Source: Pseudoflavonifractor intestinihominis (GTDB lineage: Bacteria > Bacillota > Clostridia > Oscillospirales > Oscillospiraceae). Taken from it: a stretch of DNA of 56,276 nucleotides. The translations under genes and the position numbers were made by a program. The DNA is taken from positions 1-56,276 of the forward strand of contig NZ_JBBMFK010000026.1 of assembly GCF_040096055.1 (NCBI RefSeq). Direction: 5' to 3'. The notes under the pieces are model-generated. The model did not search any database. It saw only the letters and a program-made list of their open reading frames with translations, and was not told the origin of the DNA. Shown here piece after piece: positions 23,599-32,039 of the stretch. The first letter of the stretch is position 1. The number at the start of each line of letters is the position of its first letter.

Positions 23599-24792
23599 TC
23601 AGTTCTGCTTCCGCTTCCGCCCCATGATATAGCCGCTGAGGGCCGCCACAATGGGGACGGTGAGGATGATACCCATGGACCCGGCCACGCCCTGGAGCAG
23701 CTCCAGGCTCATCAGGTCGCTGTTGAGCAGCTGCATGATGGGGTAGTCATAGACCTGGAAGAGGAGCAGGGTGTTCAGGGAGGAGCCGGCAAAGGCCAGG
23801 ATCAGGGTGTTGGCCATAGTGCCCATGGCGTCCCGGCCGATGTTCATGCCGGAGCGGAACAGGCCCAGGGGGGAGAGCTCGGGGTTGTGGGTGTGCAGCT
23901 CGTGGAGGGAGGAGGCGATGGCCATGGCCACGTCCATCACCGCGCCCATGGAGGAGATGAGGATACCGCACACCAGCAGCCCGCTGATCTCCAGACCGCC
24001 GTCAGCGGCCCGGAGCACCAGGGCCTCGGCGTTCTCGGTGTTGAAGCCGTTGAGGGGCGTCAGGGTGCCCACAACGGCGGCGGAGATACCGGCAACCGCC
24101 ACGCCGCCCACGCAGCCCAGGGTGGCGCACAGGGTCTTGAGGGTGGGGCCGTCCAGCAGCAGCAGGGACGCGGCGGAGGTGAGGGCGATGATGGCCACTG
24201 TGGCAGGGATGGGCGGCACCCCCTGGAGCATCATGGGCAGGAGCAGGAACCAGACGCAGGCCAGGGTGAAGAGCAGGCCCAGCAGGGCCTTGACTCCCTT
24301 CCAGCCGCCCACCAGGACCATGACAAGGGCAAAGACCAGGACAAAAGCGCCCACCACCTGCCAGCGGTCGTAGTTGAAGATGTTCACCACGTAGAGCGCG
24401 CCGCTGTCATCGTAGCCCAGCTGGACGATGAGACGGGTGTTCTCTTTGGCGTCCAGGTTGGTGTAGGCGTTGAGGTAGTTGTAGGCCTCCAGGAATTCCC
24501 CCTTGTGCTCCCCGGAGCAGATCTCCAGCTCCAGCAGCTGGGTGCCCAGCCTGCGGCCCTCCGACCAGTCGTCGGCCTGGGCGTTGTCCATCAGCACGTC
24601 GTTGACCCGGGCCACGGCGAAGATCATCTGGCTGGTGCTGGTGGGGATGTCGCCCGGCTTCGGGGCGTTGAGGTAGATGCCCAAACCCACCAGCAGGGCC
24701 AGGACCAGAAGGGAGGCCGCGATGGAGGCGATCCTTCCGGCGGTGAGGTGGGGGAGCCGGAGCTTTCTGGGGGAACTGTCCTGTTTTTTCAT
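23599..24792 (-). CDS. YibE/F-family membrane protein
   Basis: The 397-residue protein matches the YibE/F-like family of Firmicutes. It has one N-terminal membrane helix (about 20-42), an extracellular domain of about 100 residues (with SQMIFAVARVNDVLMDNA and LVVQL-type strands), then about seven helices. Conserved positions appear in CGILISSMGAVMDVAMAIASS and FRSGMNIGRDAMGTMANTL. Its molecular role is not established; transport has been proposed for the family. It is likely co-transcribed with, or downstream of, the giant surface-protein gene on the same strand. Confidence 0.85.
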   Translation of the reverse strand: MKKQDSSPRKLRLPHLTAGRIASIAASLLVLALLVGLGIYLNAPKPGDIPTSTSQMIFAVARVNDVLMDNAQADDWSEGRRLGTQLLELEICSGEHKGEFLEAYNYLNAYTNLDAKENTRLIVQLGYDDSGALYVVNIFNYDRWQVVGAFVLVFALVMVLVGGWKGVKALLGLLFTLACVWFLLLPMMLQGVPPIPATVAIIALTSAASLLLLDGPTLKTLCATLGCVGGVAVAGISAAVVGTLTPLNGFNTENAEALVLRAADGGLEISGLLVCGILISSMGAVMDVAMAIASSLHELHTHNPELSPLGLFRSGMNIGRDAMGTMANTLILAFAGSSLNTLLLFQVYDYPIMQLLNSDLMSLELLQGVAGSMGIILTVPIVAALSGYIMGRKRKQN

Positions 24793-24830
24793 AGAATCCC
24801 TGCCTTGTCGTCAGTGTGTGGGAGATGTGT

Positions 24831-24860
24831 TACGGGGCCGCCCGTGAGGGCGGCCCCGTA
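24831..24860 (-). terminator. Perfect 13-bp hairpin after the giant surface-protein gene
   Basis: TACGGGGCCGCCC and its complement at 24848-24860 enclose the loop GTGA. No T-run follows on the minus strand. It lies 23 bases after the stop at 24884 and before the YibE/F gene, so it may limit readthrough. Confidence 0.55.
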
Positions 24861-24883
24861 AGGCTGTCTTGGGTGCCGGATTG

Positions 24884-27800
24884 TTACTTGAGCAGTGCCA
24901 GGATGAAGCGCTGGACCATGGCGGAGAGCTCACCGCGGGTGAGGGACGCGCCGGGGGCGGCCAGGCCGCCGGGTCTGCCGGTGATGATGCCGCTCTGCTG
25001 GCAGTAGAGGAAGGCGTCCATGGCGTCCTCCGGGATGGAGGCGGCGTCCGTGAAGTTCAGGGAGCCGGTGAGAGTTGTGTCAGCCTCAAGGACACCGGCC
25101 ATGGCGTACAGGGCCTTGGCCACGTCGGCGCGGCTGGCGGTCTGGCTGCCGTCAAAGCCGTCGGAGACGATGGAGAGGGAGGCGGCCCACTGGGCGGCCT
25201 CGGCGTACCACTGGGTACCCACCTGGCCCTCCACGGCGGGGCAGCCGGCCAGACGCCACAGGACGGTGACCAGTTCGCCGCCGGTGACGGTGGCGTTGGG
25301 GGCGAAGTAGCCGCCGCCGGTGCCCAGAAGGAGCTCACGGGCGCTGACAAAGGCCACAGCGGGGGAGTACCACAGGGACGCGGCCACGTCCACAAAGACC
25401 TTGGTGTTGTCGATGAGCTGGAGCATGCTGGAGTCGCCCAGGGAGAGGATCTTGCCGTTCTCCACCACCGCGATGGGGACGATGGTGTAGTGTCCGTCCT
25501 TGTCCACCTGGACGGCTACCGTGTAGGCGCCGGCGTCGGCGGGGGGCACGGGCGTGAGGGGCACGCCGTTCTCGTCGATGATGACCACGTCGTCATCCTG
25601 CGTGGGCGGCGTGTAGGGGGGATAGTACTCCACGTGCTCGGGCGGGATGTCCACCACTTCGGTGCCACAGACGATGTCGGCCCGGTCGCGGATACGGATG
25701 CGGGGGGCGGGACCGTCAAAGGTGTTGTCGTAGGAGGCCAGGCCGGTGACGGTGATCTCGTGGCCCACGGCCAGGTTTTCGATGGCCTTGCTGCTGGTGA
25801 TGTAGCCGTCGATGAACACCCGGGCGTCGTAGCCGGTCTCATCCCGGACCATGATGGTCTGGACCAGGCCCTCGGCCTCGGCGAAGCTGACCACCACGCC
25901 CTTGATCTGGACCAGGCTGCCCAGGTACTTGGACTGGGCGGCCTCCTGGGTGGTGATGAGCTTGGGCTCCACGGTGCCCTCGCCGATCTTCTCGATGGAG
26001 GTCACGCTGATCTGCCGCTCGCCCTGGTAGGAGGAGGTGGTGCCGGTGATGCGCACCTTGTCGCCGATCTTGTAGTTGCCGGCCACGGGGAAGGCGTTGA
26101 TACCGGCGGTGCCGTCCTGGACGTAGATACAGTCGAAGAAGGCGGTATCCTTGTCATAGCCGGAGGCGTTGGAGGTGACCACACCCTCGATGACGTACTT
26201 GATGCCCTCCAGGGGCTGGGCCTGCACGTCGGCGATATCGGTGATGGTCAGGGGGTTGAGGTAGGAAACCAGGTTCTCACAGATGTTGTAGTTGGAGTAG
26301 TTCTTCTCGGAGCCGGAGTCGCCGATGGTGGCCTGGACCTCGAAGTTGGACATGAAGGCCGCGCCGGAGACCACGATCAGGCCCTTGTCACCGCCCAGGT
26401 CCTCGGTGGCCAGCACCATCAGGCGGTCGTCGCCCTCGGCCACGGCGTACTCGGGAACGGAGCTGCCGCCCAGGCCGTCGTTGTCGTTGTCCTTGGAGTA
26501 GGTGGTGGCGTGTCCGTAGACCACGGGGGAGACGGTGGCGGGCAGATCGGAGGTGGCGTTGCCGTCAGCGTCCACAGCGTACACGGTAGCGCCGCCGTAG
26601 TGGCTGTACAGCTGGGAGTAGAGGTTGTTGTTGGGGTACTCGGGGTCAAACTCCACGCCGTCCATCAGGAAGTTGTCCCAGTTGTAGGTGGACAGGTAGA
26701 GCCGGCGGTTGGAGTCGCCGCCATTGAGGGTGTCGTCGGAGGCGGTGTCGTCCGCGATGCGCAGGGAGGAGCCCAGGGCCTCCAGAATGGCGTTCTGGGT
26801 GGCTGCCATGTGGACGATGTCGGGGTTGCCGGTGATGACGGGGTAGTTCTCGTAGTAGTCGGACCAGCCGGCCACGATCACCGTACCGCCGGCGGCGTTG
26901 AAGGCGGCGAGGGCCTCCAGCTCGGCGTCGGAGTAGGTTCTGGGGTCGTTCTGGGCGTCCACCAGGCGGCGGGAGGGGGCGGTGAGGATCATGGCCACAT
27001 ACTTGTTGTCCTTGTTCTCGCATGCGGCGATCAGGTCCTCGCTGGTCTTGAGCTCCACGGTACGCACCGAGTAGCCGGCGGCCAGGTTGCCGAAGTTGCC
27101 CATGGAGTCCTTGTAGTTGCCGGCCACGTACTCGTTGTAGTGGGAGGCGTCGATGCCGATGTACACCAGCTGGCTGGCGTCCAGGATGTCCAGGGTCACG
27201 TCCTTGGAGTAGGTGTACTCAATGCCGCCCTTCTCCAGGAGCACGGTGACGGTGATGGTCATCACGCGGGCCATGTCGGGGATGTAGCTCCAGTCCACGG
27301 CCAGGGTGCCGGAGGCGGGGAGCTCATAGCCCTTGGTGTCGGTGCCCAGGACCTGGTCGCCCACGGAGTAGGTGAGGGACTTGACGGTGGCGGGATCGCT
27401 CTCGCTGTTGAAGAGGGTGGTGGTGAGGGTGAGGGCCTCGCTGGTGACGGGGGTAGAGGTGCCGCACTCCACGGAGGAGATGCCCAGCTTCAGGGTCTCG
27501 CCCACCCACACGGGGGCGGTGACGGCCAGGTTGCCGTCGCCCTGGGTGACGCGGATGAAGTAGTAGCTGTAGCTGGCGGGGATGGTGCACTCCAGCTCGC
27601 CGGAGGCCAGCTCAGTGGGGTTGTCCCAGGTGTAGGCCACGGAGCCGGAGTTGACCACCACTTCCACCTTGGTGGTGGTGTCGGAAGTATCGGGGTCGTA
27701 GAGGGACACGTTGATGGTCACGTTCTCGGGCACTTCCTCGATGATGGAGCCCATCATCTGGCCGTTGAGGGTGTAGTTAATCTCCAGGTTCTTGTCCTCG

Positions 27801-30800
27801 GTGGCGTAGACCCGGTAGTTGCGGATGGCCTCGTAGATGCCCTCCTGGGAGAAGTCGTCGGTGAGGATGACATCGCGGGCGTCGTTGGCGTTGCCCCACT
27901 TGCCCTTGTGGTTGTCCTGGTTGTTGGTGGGGGCCACGTGCCAGCCCTTGTCCAGGGCCATGATGTAGTACTCATAGCTGGGGTAGTAGCCGCCGGCGCC
28001 GATGGCGCCCTCGCCGTTGCCCACTTCCACCAGGTACATCCGGGTGTCGATGACGGGATCGTAGTAGGCGAAGTCGGAGAAGGTGCCGAAGGTGGAGCCG
28101 GGGTGGTTGAACTGGCTGATGGAGGCGGTGAGGGCCGAGTTGCTCAGCAGCGCGTAGTAGGCCTTCATGCCCGCGTCGCCGGTCTTGTTGTTGAGGGTGG
28201 CGTTGTTGCGGGAGACGATGCCGGGGGTGTTGAAGGTGTTGATATGGCCGGGGCCGCCGGACCAGGTCATCTCGAAGCCGGCCAGGGCCACCAGCTCGCC
28301 CTTGTGGGCGGCGTTGAAGTCGGCCACCGCGCCGGTGTAGGCGCTCCACTTCTCGGCGCTGGCTTCGGTCATCTGGCTGACGTCGTAGAGGGCGGCCTCG
28401 GGGTTGGCTGCGCCGGAGGCGTCAAAGTAGTTGGAGTGGTCGGTGAAGGCCACGAAGTCCACGTTGGCGTCCTCGGGCAGGTTGGCCACATAGTTCAGGC
28501 CCTCCTGGAGGGTACCCGCGCCGTCGGAGTACTCGGCGGTGTGGGAGTGGAGCTGGCCGAAGTAGAGCTGGAACTGGGCCACGCCGATGGTAAAGGACCA
28601 GGTACGGGAGACGGACTTGCCGTCGGTGCGGGAGACGATGGCGGTGACGGTGACCTTGCCGTCGGCCATGGCCTCGGCGGGGGTGTAGGAGGCCTTGCCG
28701 TCGGCCACGGTCAGGTCCACGGAGGCGTCGTTGACCGTCATGGCAATGGTGGGGTTCTCGCCCGCGTTGCCGAAGGTGAAGCCAATCTCGGGCTGCTTCT
28801 CGTCGCCGGTCTGTGCGCTGGCGGCGGGGAAGACAGAGGTGATGTAGGGCTCGTCCTTGACCTCAAGGGTGGTGGAGCCGGTAAAGGCCACGTCCTTGCT
28901 GTCGGTGCCGGTGACGGTGATCTCCAGCTCGCCGGCGGTCATGGCGGCGGCGGGGATGGTGAAGGACCAGGTGCCGTTGTCGTTGGTCAGCTCGGCGGTG
29001 GTGCTGCCGTACTTGGCGGAGACGTCCTTGACGCCGAAGACGGCGTCCACGGTGAAGCTGACAGTGTAGGCCTGGCCCACATAGGCGTCGGGCAGGGTGC
29101 CGAAGGTGACGGCGGGCATGTTGACCACGCTGTCGGTGACGGTGACGCCCTCAGCCACGGGGTAGAAGTTGAAGGTGTAGATGTCCTTGTCGCTGTCGTT
29201 GTACAGGCTGTAGGTCTTGTAGGAGCCGCCGTAGTACTCCAGGTACTGGGAGTACTTGCCGTTGAACTTGGCGGTGCGGCTCTCCATGTTGAAGCCGCCG
29301 TTGAAGGCGGTCAGCTTCCAGTCGGCGTCCTCGGTGGCCTCGACGGAGTAGAAGGCGTTGTTGCCGGTGCCGTTGGAGCAGAGGTAGCCGTCCGCGGTCT
29401 TGAAGCGGAACCACTCGCCGTTGACCTCCACGGTGAAGACCCGGGCGCCGTTGGCGGGGGTGGCCGCGCCGTCAGTCACAGTGGCGGCGGCGTTGTTGAT
29501 GGAGGGGCTGGTCTCGTTGCCGTCGCCGCCGGCCAGCACGCCCTTGGCGCCCTCGTTGTAGAGCACCACCTGAGCGCCGGCCTCGGGCAGGTCGCCGCTG
29601 GGCTCCTCGGGCATTTTGGTGACCTTGTAGAAGGCCAGGGCGAACATGCCCTCGCTGCCAGCGGAGATTTTACCGTAGGAACTCCAGTTGTTCTTCTCCG
29701 CATACCACTCCATGTAGGAGTTGCGGACGGTGTTCTTGATGTACCAGAGGCCGTTTCCGGCATCCTCCAGCACCCACTTGTCGTTCTTCTCGCCCAGGGG
29801 CATGCTGGAGAAGGAGTCGCCCATGCCGATGTTCTTTCCATCATAGGAGAAGGACCAGGTGTCGTCGCCGTTGTCGGCCACGGTCCACACGTCGGCGGCG
29901 GTGAAGCCGGACAGGATACCGTCCTTCAGCGTAACGGCGGTGCCGTTGTTATAGAAGCCGTTGTAGGTGCCGGACAGGGCCATGCCGTAGGCGGGGGCGT
30001 AGATGACCACCTGGTCGCCGTGGGCGATGGGGCCGGAAGAGGCGCTGCCGTCCAGGTCGATCTCGCTGGCCAGGGTGTTGCGCAGCTGGAGGGTGGTGTT
30101 GTACACGCCCACCGCGCCGGTGATGGTGATGACGTCGCCCACCTTGACGGGCCAGGTGCCATCCTCATTCTTCTCGCCCACCACGGCCTTGTAGAGCTGG
30201 ATGGTGCTGCCGCTGCTGTCCTTCACGGTGATGTTGGGTTTGGAGTAAGCACCATTGTTATCATCGACTTGTGTGACCTCCACGTTGCGGAGGGTCACAT
30301 AGGTGCAGATGTCGGCGGTGGTCAGCTCCCCGATGGTCTTGGCAGCCGGGGTCAGGGTCAGCCCGGAGGACTTCTCATAGGTGGCGCCGGCCAGCTCAGG
30401 CAGGCCGCTGTAGGTGTCCCGCTTGCCGGTGGCGATGACGGTGTCACCCAGGGAGAGGTCGGTGGGGCTGGCGGACAGGTAGGCGCAGATGCCGCCGGTG
30501 CTGTCCTGAAGGTAGACGTTCTTGCCGTCGATGAGGGTGACCACGCCCTTGACCGTCAGGTTCTCGGTGCCGTCCGCGGCGGCCAGAGCATCCGCGATGG
30601 AGATGGTCTCGGGCTCCTCGGGGTCGGGGGTGTCGCCGGAAACCTTGTAGAAGGCCTGGGCAAACAGGCTCTCGCTGCCGGCATTGATGTTGTAGTAGGC
30701 GCTCCAGTTGCTGTTGGAGTCGTACCACTCGATGTAGGCTTCCCGGACGGTGTTCTTGATGTACCAGAGACCGTTGCCCGCGTCCTCCAGCACCCATTTA

Positions 30801-31645
30801 TCGTTGACGCCGCCCAGAGGCATGCTGGTGAAATCAGTGTCCATACCCAGCTTCTGGCCGCCGTAGGAGAAGGACCAGGTGCCGTCGCCGTTGTCGATGA
30901 CCGTCCACACCTCGGCATCCGTATAGCCGCTGAGGGTGTCGCCGCTGAGGGAGACGTCGACGCCGCTGTTGTAGAAGCCGCTGTAGGTGGTGGACAGGGC
31001 CTTGTTGTAGGCGGGATTATAGATGACCACCTGATCGCCGTCCGCGATAGGGCTTACGGAGGGCTGGGGCTCGGGGTCCCCGCCGGGCTCAGTGGTGCCG
31101 CCCTCGCCAACGGCCTTGAATACCAGAAGGTCGAACACATATCCGCTGGTATTGGAAGTGGCGTAAGCGCCGAAGCGTCCGCCCTGATCCTGCCACGCAA
31201 TGGCACGGGTTCCGGCGCTGGAGGCGGTAAAGCGGAACGTCCCATCGGGATTGGATGTGACATTCCAGTCATACGCCGTATCAGGCTTTGTAAAATTGGT
31301 TCCGCTGGTGCCGTATCCCAGATAGTCGCTGCCATTGTAGAAGGTGGCAGCTCCATCAGATACGGTTACAGTCCAGGACGGAATGCTGCTGCTGGAGGAC
31401 AGACCATCCGCAGTAATGGTGACATCAGTTCCGTCAATTTTACTGCCGATGTTTGTCCCGAGCGCTTTTGCGCCGGAAGAGGTGTCTGCAACCAAGACAT
31501 ACTGCCCGCTGGTCAGGGCATCGAGTTCAGTGACTTGGGTGTACACCCCGTTCTCCCCGGCGGCGGAAGCGGCGGTTGGGAAAAAGGTGAACAACATTGC
31601 GAGGGATAGGAGCAGGGCAAGGTTCTTGCGGAGCTGTCGTTTCAT
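24884..31645 (-). CDS. Giant SLH-anchored surface protein with a CehA/McbA-like PHP domain
   Basis: The 2253-residue exported protein has a signal peptide at 1-28 (MKRQLRKNLALLLSLAMLF, cleavage after ASA). Approximate order of domains: a beta-rich N-terminal module to 190; two near-identical modules of about 140 residues (198-334 and 537-675, both with GDQVVIY...NDKWVLEDAGNGLWYIKNTVR); OB-like modules between them (345-530) and again at 1800-1990; Ig-like modules (840-1025); a PHP metallohydrolase domain from about 1026 (QLHSHTAEYSDG, AFTDHSNYF, HPGSTFG, NNQDNHKGKWG); an alpha/beta domain at about 1490-1795; and three SLH repeats at about 2085-2253. It should sit on the cell wall. Substrate unknown. 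The ATG at 31645 has AAAGG 9 bases upstream; an earlier ATG at 31717 has none. Confidence 0.88.
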   Translation of the reverse strand: MKRQLRKNLALLLSLAMLFTFFPTAASAAGENGVYTQVTELDALTSGQYVLVADTSSGAKALGTNIGSKIDGTDVTITADGLSSSSSIPSWTVTVSDGAATFYNGSDYLGYGTSGTNFTKPDTAYDWNVTSNPDGTFRFTASSAGTRAIAWQDQGGRFGAYATSNTSGYVFDLLVFKAVGEGGTTEPGGDPEPQPSVSPIADGDQVVIYNPAYNKALSTTYSGFYNSGVDVSLSGDTLSGYTDAEVWTVIDNGDGTWSFSYGGQKLGMDTDFTSMPLGGVNDKWVLEDAGNGLWYIKNTVREAYIEWYDSNSNWSAYYNINAGSESLFAQAFYKVSGDTPDPEEPETISIADALAAADGTENLTVKGVVTLIDGKNVYLQDSTGGICAYLSASPTDLSLGDTVIATGKRDTYSGLPELAGATYEKSSGLTLTPAAKTIGELTTADICTYVTLRNVEVTQVDDNNGAYSKPNITVKDSSGSTIQLYKAVVGEKNEDGTWPVKVGDVITITGAVGVYNTTLQLRNTLASEIDLDGSASSGPIAHGDQVVIYAPAYGMALSGTYNGFYNNGTAVTLKDGILSGFTAADVWTVADNGDDTWSFSYDGKNIGMGDSFSSMPLGEKNDKWVLEDAGNGLWYIKNTVRNSYMEWYAEKNNWSSYGKISAGSEGMFALAFYKVTKMPEEPSGDLPEAGAQVVLYNEGAKGVLAGGDGNETSPSINNAAATVTDGAATPANGARVFTVEVNGEWFRFKTADGYLCSNGTGNNAFYSVEATEDADWKLTAFNGGFNMESRTAKFNGKYSQYLEYYGGSYKTYSLYNDSDKDIYTFNFYPVAEGVTVTDSVVNMPAVTFGTLPDAYVGQAYTVSFTVDAVFGVKDVSAKYGSTTAELTNDNGTWSFTIPAAAMTAGELEITVTGTDSKDVAFTGSTTLEVKDEPYITSVFPAASAQTGDEKQPEIGFTFGNAGENPTIAMTVNDASVDLTVADGKASYTPAEAMADGKVTVTAIVSRTDGKSVSRTWSFTIGVAQFQLYFGQLHSHTAEYSDGAGTLQEGLNYVANLPEDANVDFVAFTDHSNYFDASGAANPEAALYDVSQMTEASAEKWSAYTGAVADFNAAHKGELVALAGFEMTWSGGPGHINTFNTPGIVSRNNATLNNKTGDAGMKAYYALLSNSALTASISQFNHPGSTFGTFSDFAYYDPVIDTRMYLVEVGNGEGAIGAGGYYPSYEYYIMALDKGWHVAPTNNQDNHKGKWGNANDARDVILTDDFSQEGIYEAIRNYRVYATEDKNLEINYTLNGQMMGSIIEEVPENVTINVSLYDPDTSDTTTKVEVVVNSGSVAYTWDNPTELASGELECTIPASYSYYFIRVTQGDGNLAVTAPVWVGETLKLGISSVECGTSTPVTSEALTLTTTLFNSESDPATVKSLTYSVGDQVLGTDTKGYELPASGTLAVDWSYIPDMARVMTITVTVLLEKGGIEYTYSKDVTLDILDASQLVYIGIDASHYNEYVAGNYKDSMGNFGNLAAGYSVRTVELKTSEDLIAACENKDNKYVAMILTAPSRRLVDAQNDPRTYSDAELEALAAFNAAGGTVIVAGWSDYYENYPVITGNPDIVHMAATQNAILEALGSSLRIADDTASDDTLNGGDSNRRLYLSTYNWDNFLMDGVEFDPEYPNNNLYSQLYSHYGGATVYAVDADGNATSDLPATVSPVVYGHATTYSKDNDNDGLGGSSVPEYAVAEGDDRLMVLATEDLGGDKGLIVVSGAAFMSNFEVQATIGDSGSEKNYSNYNICENLVSYLNPLTITDIADVQAQPLEGIKYVIEGVVTSNASGYDKDTAFFDCIYVQDGTAGINAFPVAGNYKIGDKVRITGTTSSYQGERQISVTSIEKIGEGTVEPKLITTQEAAQSKYLGSLVQIKGVVVSFAEAEGLVQTIMVRDETGYDARVFIDGYITSSKAIENLAVGHEITVTGLASYDNTFDGPAPRIRIRDRADIVCGTEVVDIPPEHVEYYPPYTPPTQDDDVVIIDENGVPLTPVPPADAGAYTVAVQVDKDGHYTIVPIAVVENGKILSLGDSSMLQLIDNTKVFVDVAASLWYSPAVAFVSARELLLGTGGGYFAPNATVTGGELVTVLWRLAGCPAVEGQVGTQWYAEAAQWAASLSIVSDGFDGSQTASRADVAKALYAMAGVLEADTTLTGSLNFTDAASIPEDAMDAFLYCQQSGIITGRPGGLAAPGASLTRGELSAMVQRFILALLK

Positions 31646-31794
31646 GATCTCCATCCTTTCTCTCGTCCGCATGGCTGTGCGGATGGCGGCAGGTGTATAT
31701 TTCTGCCGCACAATCAAGATTTGTTGCCTGGTACCGCTGGCGCATCACCTCCCGAACGGTTACATAAAAACAAAATAAGTTTCCTCACGTATCC

Positions 31795-31823
31795 ATTCTA
31801 CAGGGAATTCCGGTTACATTCAA
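31795..31823 (-). promoter_or_regulatory. sigma-A promoter of the giant surface-protein gene
   Basis: On the minus strand TTGAAT (plus 31818-31823) and TAGAAT (plus 31795-31800) are 17 bases apart. Transcription should start near 31788, leaving a leader of about 140 bases. Confidence 0.7.
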
Positions 31824-31961
31824 CTAGAGAGCATGACATTTTGCACAACAAAAAGTGAAAAAGGCCATGTAAAATTAGTGTAAAATGGTCAACTGTACAA
31901 AAAGCGTGGATGTCTGTCCAAACCGGCTTTCCGGAAGGCGGCCGGGAGAGCGCAAAAGCGT

Positions 31962-31990
31962 TTGCAAATAGGGGCGGAACTTGATATAAT
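31962..31990 (+). promoter_or_regulatory. sigma-A promoter of smc-ftsY
   Basis: TTGCAA at 31962-31967 and TATAAT at 31985-31990 are 17 bases apart. The predicted start near 31997 is about 43 bases before the smc start. Confidence 0.75.
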
Positions 31991-32039
31991 ATAGTATTCA
32001 AACGCATTGCACCAAAAACGCAGATGTGAGGTGCCAGAT

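Larger units (their letters stand above)
31646..32039. other. Divergent intergenic region between the surface-protein gene and smc
   Basis: This gap of 394 bases is clearly AT-rich in its middle (31755-31900). It contains one promoter on each strand, listed separately, and a leader of about 140 bases for the surface-protein mRNA. I saw no RNA gene or riboswitch pattern. A 73-codon minus-strand reading from 31748 overlaps the surface-protein start and is not credible. Confidence 0.6.

Noticed and set aside
24869..31609. Open frame of 2246 codons on the plus strand opposite the giant surface-protein gene
   Set aside because: It is a mirror of the real gene: strong GC bias at third positions keeps the opposite frame free of stops. 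Its translation is a low-complexity mixture of Gly, Val, His, Asp and Ala with no domains, and it lacks a ribosome site.
31527..31748. 73-codon leader peptide on the minus strand before the surface-protein gene
   Set aside because: The GGAGG is only two bases from the ATG, the frame overlaps the signal peptide of the real gene, and the product is compositionally random.
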